This document shows positions 31,588 to 35,436 of a stretch of DNA of 35,436 nt, piece by piece. The notes beneath the pieces were generated by a model. The model was given only the letters and a program-made list of their open reading frames with translations, was not told the origin of the DNA and did no database searches. A program made the translations under genes and the position numbers. This DNA comes from CAYSBK01 sp964429265 (GTDB taxonomy: Bacteria > Planctomycetota > Phycisphaerae > Sedimentisphaerales > Anaerobacaceae): assembly GCA_964429265.1 (NCBI GenBank), contig CAYSBK010000008.1, positions 1 to 35,436 of the forward strand, read 5' to 3'. Each line of letters opens with the position of its first letter. The stretch's first letter is position 1.

Positions 31588-33564
31588 ATGAAAGGTTTGG
31601 CTATGAAACTCAAGACGATTAATGGTGAGAAGACGCTGCCGGGGTTGACCGTTTTCTTTGTGGCGTGCCTGGTGGTACCGGCGCTGGGCGCCAAGCAGCC
31701 CCCGCCGATCAAGGATTGTATCCGGCAGCCGCTCAAGTATGTGGGCACTGAGCAAACGGACAAGCAATTTTACCACGGGGCGCTGCGACAGGCGGTAGGC
31801 GTGCATTGCTATCAGGCCTTCCGCGCAAACAGGACTCGGCCTTGCGACCCGGGCAAGGTCGGCTGGACCTACAATCACCAGCCTTACCTGGTGTACTGGC
31901 GCAACAGGTTTTACCTGGAGTTTCTCAGCGACCTTAGGGGAGAGCACGTTCCCCCGGGACGCACGGTGCTGGCCACTTCAAAGGACGGTCGCGTCTGGTC
32001 GAACCCGCAGATTGCCTTTCCGCCGTACGTGCTGCCGGCGATAAAACGGCATTTCGACGAGCTGGGCGACGTTGATATTCCGGAAGGCACTTACTCGGTG
32101 ATGCACCAGAGAATGGGCTTTTACATCGCCCCCAACGGCCGGCTGCTGGTCTCGGCTTTCTACAGCTTCTGCCCCACACCACGCAGGGGCCCCAATAACG
32201 GCCAGGGCCTGGGCAGGGTCATCCGAGAAGTTTACCCGGACAACACCCTCGGCCCCATATACTTCATCCGCTACAACCGGCACGCCGGATGGAACGAAAC
32301 AAACACAAAATATCCATTTTACAAGGAAAGTCCGGATAAGGGTTTCGTGCAGGCCTGCGATGCTTTGCTGAAGGACAAGTTGTTCACGCTTCAGTGGTGG
32401 GAAGAGGACCGAGCACGTGACGGCTTTTTCACTATAAAGCCCTTCGAGCAGGACGTCGAACCGAAGGCATTCGCCTGGTGTCACCGACCCGACGGAGTCG
32501 TACTTGGCGTATGGAAACACCGCCTCTCCGCCCTCAGTCCCGACGACGGCAAGACCTGGACGCGGTTCGGCAAGGCGGGCAGGTTGAGAACCTGCGGCGC
32601 GAAAACCTGGGTGCAGAAGACGGAGGACGGCCGGTACGCGCTGGTGTACAACCATTCCGCCACGGGATACCGGTTCCCTATGGTGGTGATGACCAGCGAG
32701 GACTGTTACCACTTTGACAACCTGCTTTGTCTGAACGGCCAGGTACCGCCGATACGTTACCAGGGCCTGCACAAGAACGTCGGCCCGCAATACATCAGGG
32801 GAATCGTCGAGGGCAACGGCAACCCGCCCGGAAAACATATGTGGAATACCTTCAGTGTAAACAAGGAGGACATCTGGGTCAGTAGAACCCATGTTCCCAT
32901 TACTGACACCGTGGATCAGCACGTAGACCAGAACTTCGAAAGCGTCTCCGATATTGCACAGCTTGAACTGTGGAATCTCTATGTCCCGAAGTGGGCGCCG
33001 ATTTCGATCGTAGAGGACCCGGCAGGTAACGGCAATCACTGTCTGGAACTGCGAGACGAGGAACCTTATGACTACGCCCGTGTCGAGCGGATATTTCCCG
33101 CCTCGAAGAAGGTGGAAGTCAGCTTCAGGGTGTTTGTGCAGCAGGTCGGCCAGGCTACTCTTGACGTAGAGGTCCAGGGTCCGCGAGGCCAACGCCCGAT
33201 GCGGCTCAGGTTCGACCCGGACTGGCTGTCGCTTGACCGCGACAGGATTGACCCCCACCCGGTACGCATAACCACCGGAAAGTGGCTCAACATCCGCCTG
33301 CGGCTGGATTGCGACGACCGCAGCTATGCACTCTGGGTCAACGGCAGGGAAATCGACGACGACATAAGATTTGCCGAAAAGGTCGATTCGCTTCAGCGAC
33401 TTGTATTCCGCACCGGCCCGTGGCGCGGTTTCGTCAAGTTGTCGATGCTGAAAGGCGAACCTGCCACCAAGGGCCTCAACGAGGAAGATGCAGCCGGTGC
33501 AGATGACAAGGCGCCAATAAGTCTTTTTCTGGTCGACGACGTGAAGACCGCCGACGGCTTCTGA
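31588..33564 (+). CDS. secreted GH145/PL42-like propeller protein, paralogue 4
   Basis: A 658-residue exported protein (signal peptide cut near ALG-AKQ, residue 35) of the same architecture as the two preceding propeller genes: propeller to about 440, then a concanavalin-type domain. TYNHQP is at 94-99, with VMHQRMGFYIAPNGRLL, RYNRHAGWNETNT and GPQYIRGIVEGNG. The position that is His54/His63 in its relatives is Gln68 (RQAVGVH), while His73 is kept. In GH145 the catalytic His is known to be replaced in some members, so this copy may have a different activity or bind only. ATG 31588 has GGAAAGGA 7 nt upstream; the longer frame from 31453 runs back into the phosphoesterase gene and is not used. 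Confidence 0.85.
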   Translation: MKGLAMKLKTINGEKTLPGLTVFFVACLVVPALGAKQPPPIKDCIRQPLKYVGTEQTDKQFYHGALRQAVGVHCYQAFRANRTRPCDPGKVGWTYNHQPYLVYWRNRFYLEFLSDLRGEHVPPGRTVLATSKDGRVWSNPQIAFPPYVLPAIKRHFDELGDVDIPEGTYSVMHQRMGFYIAPNGRLLVSAFYSFCPTPRRGPNNGQGLGRVIREVYPDNTLGPIYFIRYNRHAGWNETNTKYPFYKESPDKGFVQACDALLKDKLFTLQWWEEDRARDGFFTIKPFEQDVEPKAFAWCHRPDGVVLGVWKHRLSALSPDDGKTWTRFGKAGRLRTCGAKTWVQKTEDGRYALVYNHSATGYRFPMVVMTSEDCYHFDNLLCLNGQVPPIRYQGLHKNVGPQYIRGIVEGNGNPPGKHMWNTFSVNKEDIWVSRTHVPITDTVDQHVDQNFESVSDIAQLELWNLYVPKWAPISIVEDPAGNGNHCLELRDEEPYDYARVERIFPASKKVEVSFRVFVQQVGQATLDVEVQGPRGQRPMRLRFDPDWLSLDRDRIDPHPVRITTGKWLNIRLRLDCDDRSYALWVNGREIDDDIRFAEKVDSLQRLVFRTGPWRGFVKLSMLKGEPATKGLNEEDAAGADDKAPISLFLVDDVKTADGF

Positions 33565-33603
33565 CCATAAACCGACCAATTATTAGTGCGAAAGCGGGAT
33601 GTT

Positions 33604-34722
33604 ATGAAAGGGCAAATCCGAACGATCCTGACCGCGTTGTTGGTGGGTCTGTTGTTAGCTGCAGTGCCCCCCGCTGCGGCAGTGACCGCGACGGCGCGGT
33701 ACGGGGCGACAACCTTTGAAGTGGAAAACGTGATCGTCTATGACGAGCCGGGGAAGTTCGGCGGCTGGCCGGCCAACGGCGGCGTATGGAACTGGGGCAA
33801 CGAAATACTCGTCGGCTTTCACCAGTGCTATTACAAGGAAAGCACCAACCGCCATTCCATCGACCGCGACAAGCCGCGCCAGCGGCTCACCGCCAGGAGC
33901 CTCGACGGCGGCAGAACTTGGAAAATCGAGGTCCCCGAAGCCTGGAACACGCAACTGCAGCCGCAGCCGTGCCCGGGCGGCATAGACTTTACCCACCCGG
34001 ATTTTGCGATGGCCTGCCGGGGTACGAAGTTCTACATATCCTACGACCGCGGCAGAAACTGGCAGGGGCCGTACAAACTGCCGCTATTCGGGCAGAAAAA
34101 CGTTATGGCCAGAACCGACTACATCGTCGACGGCAAAGACACCTGTATGATTTTTCTGACCTGCACGAAACGCAACGGCGACGAAGGCAGGGTCTTCTGC
34201 TGCCGAACCACCGACGCCGGCAAGACCATAAAGTTCGTATCCTGGATCGGACCTGAGCCGACGGGCTATTCGATTATGCCGTCGACGGTGCGAATCTCAC
34301 CGAACAAGCTCGTCTGTGCTCTGCGACGCTACGAGCGCGGGCAGATCGGATGGGGCTGGATAGACGCGTACGGCTCCAACGACAACGGCCGGACCTGGCA
34401 GTTGCTTAGCAGGGTGGCAAGCTGCGGCTCGCACGGCGGCAATCCACCCAGTATGGTCAGGCTTCAAGACGGCAGACTGGTGCTTACCCACGGATACAGG
34501 TCGAAGCCCGAGGGCATTCGTGCCAGAATAAGCAGCGACCAGGGCAAAAGCTGGGCGGGGCCCATATACCTGCGAGAAGACGGCCGAACGTGGGACATCG
34601 GTTATACCCGGACGGTCGTAAGGCCCGACGGCAAGTGCGTCACGATTTATTACTATACCACCGAGCAGAATCCCGAGCAGCATATTGCCGCGACAATCTG
34701 GGACCCGGACAACGTCAAGTAA
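33604..34722 (+). CDS. secreted sialidase-fold (Asp-box) propeller protein
   Basis: A 372-residue exported protein (signal peptide 1-26). Five Asp-box type motifs are visible: SLDGGRTW, SYDRGRNW, TTDAGKT, SNDNGRTW and SSDQGKSW, spaced as in a six-bladed sialidase/BNR propeller. Sialidases cut terminal nonulosonic acids, but many planctomycete relatives of this fold act on other sugars or are untested. I see no clear set of the three sialidase arginines, so the substrate is open. It is distinct from the GH145-like propellers, which lack these boxes. ATG 33604 is preferred over an in-frame GTG at 33586. It lies 39 bases after paralogue 4. Confidence 0.8.
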   Translation: MKGQIRTILTALLVGLLLAAVPPAAAVTATARYGATTFEVENVIVYDEPGKFGGWPANGGVWNWGNEILVGFHQCYYKESTNRHSIDRDKPRQRLTARSLDGGRTWKIEVPEAWNTQLQPQPCPGGIDFTHPDFAMACRGTKFYISYDRGRNWQGPYKLPLFGQKNVMARTDYIVDGKDTCMIFLTCTKRNGDEGRVFCCRTTDAGKTIKFVSWIGPEPTGYSIMPSTVRISPNKLVCALRRYERGQIGWGWIDAYGSNDNGRTWQLLSRVASCGSHGGNPPSMVRLQDGRLVLTHGYRSKPEGIRARISSDQGKSWAGPIYLREDGRTWDIGYTRTVVRPDGKCVTIYYYTTEQNPEQHIAATIWDPDNVK

Positions 34723-34730
34723 ATCGCCTG

Positions 34731-34747
34731 TCGCCGAGATACGGCGA
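34731..34747 (+). other. intergenic stem-loop
   Basis: TCGCCG (34731-34736) pairs with CGGCGA (34742-34747) across AGATA. No T run follows, so it is not a standard terminator. It lies between the sialidase-fold gene and the lipoprotein gene, where it could adjust relative expression. Confidence 0.35.
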
Positions 34748-34756
34748 GTTTCGATT

Positions 34757-35131
34757 ATGACTCGAACGCTGGTCATAGCCGTCCTGGTAAGTTGCATTGC
34801 CGGGGGGTGTGCTCCGGGCCCGTCGGGCGAGGCTGGCAAGTGCCGCATTTATGCACCAGTACCTGCCGATGGGGCAACGGGCGTCAGTCCGGATACGGCA
34901 CTGTCGTGGTCGGCGGATAACTGCGCAGCGCGTTACCGATTGTATTTCGGAGACACGCAACCACCTCCACTGGTCGGCGAACAGACAGAAACCATCTTCT
35001 CGCCGGGTGCGCTGGATTTCGGCCGGACGTACTACTGGAAAGTGGACATCATCGACGGCCCGGCGGGGCCGGTATGGAAGTTCACAACGTTCTGGTACGG
35101 CGACCCAAACGCCGAAGAAATGGACATTTGA
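34757..35131 (+). CDS. small lipoprotein with one Fn3-like module
   Basis: A 124-residue protein starting MTRTLVIAVLVSC; Cys13 (LVSC) or Cys18 (AGGC) would carry the lipid. Almost all of the rest is one module (about 28-110) with YRLYFGDT, FSPGALDFGRTYYWKVD and VWKFTTF. It matches the two Fn3-like modules of the gene at 19334. There is no enzyme motif. It may anchor or dock secreted components at the membrane, which is inference. The ribosome-binding site is weak. The frame is open upstream to 34685, but the signal sequence fixes the start at 34757. Confidence 0.75.
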   Translation: MTRTLVIAVLVSCIAGGCAPGPSGEAGKCRIYAPVPADGATGVSPDTALSWSADNCAARYRLYFGDTQPPPLVGEQTETIFSPGALDFGRTYYWKVDIIDGPAGPVWKFTTFWYGDPNAEEMDI

Positions 35132-35229
35132 AAGTCCCCAGCCAACCCTGTCGGACGCAATCCATACCGCGCCGGCGGCACCTGTCTCAATCAACTTTGT
35201 GCTTCGAACCGGAGCGCGTTACGCTGGGC

Positions 35230-35246
35230 CGCCCCACCACGGGGCG
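35230..35246. other. GC-rich stem-loop between the last two genes
   Basis: CGCCCC (35230-35235) pairs with GGGGCG (35241-35246) across ACCAC. It is followed by A, not T, on the plus strand, so it does not look like a plus-strand terminator. The surrounding 163-base gap holds no other recognisable element. Confidence 0.3.
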
Positions 35247-35294
35247 CTGAAAAAATCCGCTCGGCATTGTTGTTTGCAGGCGAGGACCGAAAGG

Positions 35295-35436
35295 ATGACA
35301 AAGGTACTTACTTTGGCGGCGGTTCTATCAGTATACTTGTGGAGTTTGCCCGGCTTTGCAGAGCATATCCAGCGGGAAAGCACTTTCGGGGACTTCCGCG
35401 ACGGCACGTTCGGCGACGGCGGTGTCAACACCTATG
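35295..35436 (+). CDS. start of a secreted protein, cut by the right edge
   Basis: ATG 35295 follows GAGG at 9 nt. The visible 47 residues are a signal peptide (about 1-22, LWSLPGFA-EHI) and the first residues of the mature protein (FGDFRDGTFGDGGVNTY). The latter resembles the opening of secreted FG-GAP/VCBS-type planctomycete proteins, but too little is present to be sure. Direction and export signal fit the same locus. Confidence 0.6.
   Translation, partial: MTKVLTLAAVLSVYLWSLPGFAEHIQRESTFGDFRDGTFGDGGVNTY

Noticed and set aside
35230..35246. Terminator after the lipoprotein gene
   Set aside because: The hairpin is followed by A instead of T on the plus strand.
1..35436. CRISPR array, insertion sequence or prophage
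   Set aside because: No regularly spaced repeats, transposase, integrase or phage structural genes were seen.

Overview
The window reads as chromosomal DNA of a GC-rich bacterium, most likely a planctomycete of the Phycisphaerae / Sedimentisphaerales type. The pointers are a GlmU-like protein without its acetyltransferase half, ribosomal proteins with long acidic tails, and a large cluster of secreted proteins built from PA14, LamG, Calx-beta, Fn3-like and beta-propeller modules. The taxon is inferred from gene content and protein style, not from a marker search.

Bases 1-13.6 kb are mostly housekeeping. At the left edge lies a 5'-cut hypothetical gene with a small overlapping partner. recJ (minus) is divergent from a GT4 glycosyltransferase (plus), which converges on a pdxJ-dapA pair (minus). 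Next come a small cysteine-rich GDCCVxC-type protein (minus), a hypothetical DUF6263-like protein (plus) and tRNA-Gln(TTG). A compact plus-strand run follows: glmU-like, prs, rplY (ctc), pth, rpsF, ssb, rpsR and rplI, closed by a hairpin terminator at 13.65 kb.

Bases 14.0-35.4 kb are one plus-strand polysaccharide-degradation locus. It starts with a good sigma70-type promoter (14007-14034) and a roughly 190-nt leader with several hairpins. The genes are: a PA14 plus TIM-barrel glycosidase-like protein; a PA14 plus seven-bladed-propeller-like protein; a LamG/Fn3-like protein; a 1176-residue protein with two Calx-beta domains and an internally duplicated domain; two propeller proteins; a double metallophosphoesterase; a fourth propeller protein; an Asp-box sialidase-fold protein; a small lipoprotein; and the start of another secreted protein. 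Nearly all have export signals.

The four propeller paralogues resemble the GH145/PL42 family, which acts on L-rhamnose-alpha-1,4-D-glucuronate ends. My reading is therefore that the locus attacks an extracellular rhamnose/glucuronate-rich glycan, such as an arabinogalactan-, gum- or ulvan-like polymer, possibly phosphate-decorated. The substrate is inferred. No transporter, regulator or sulfatase gene is seen in the part of the locus inside the window.
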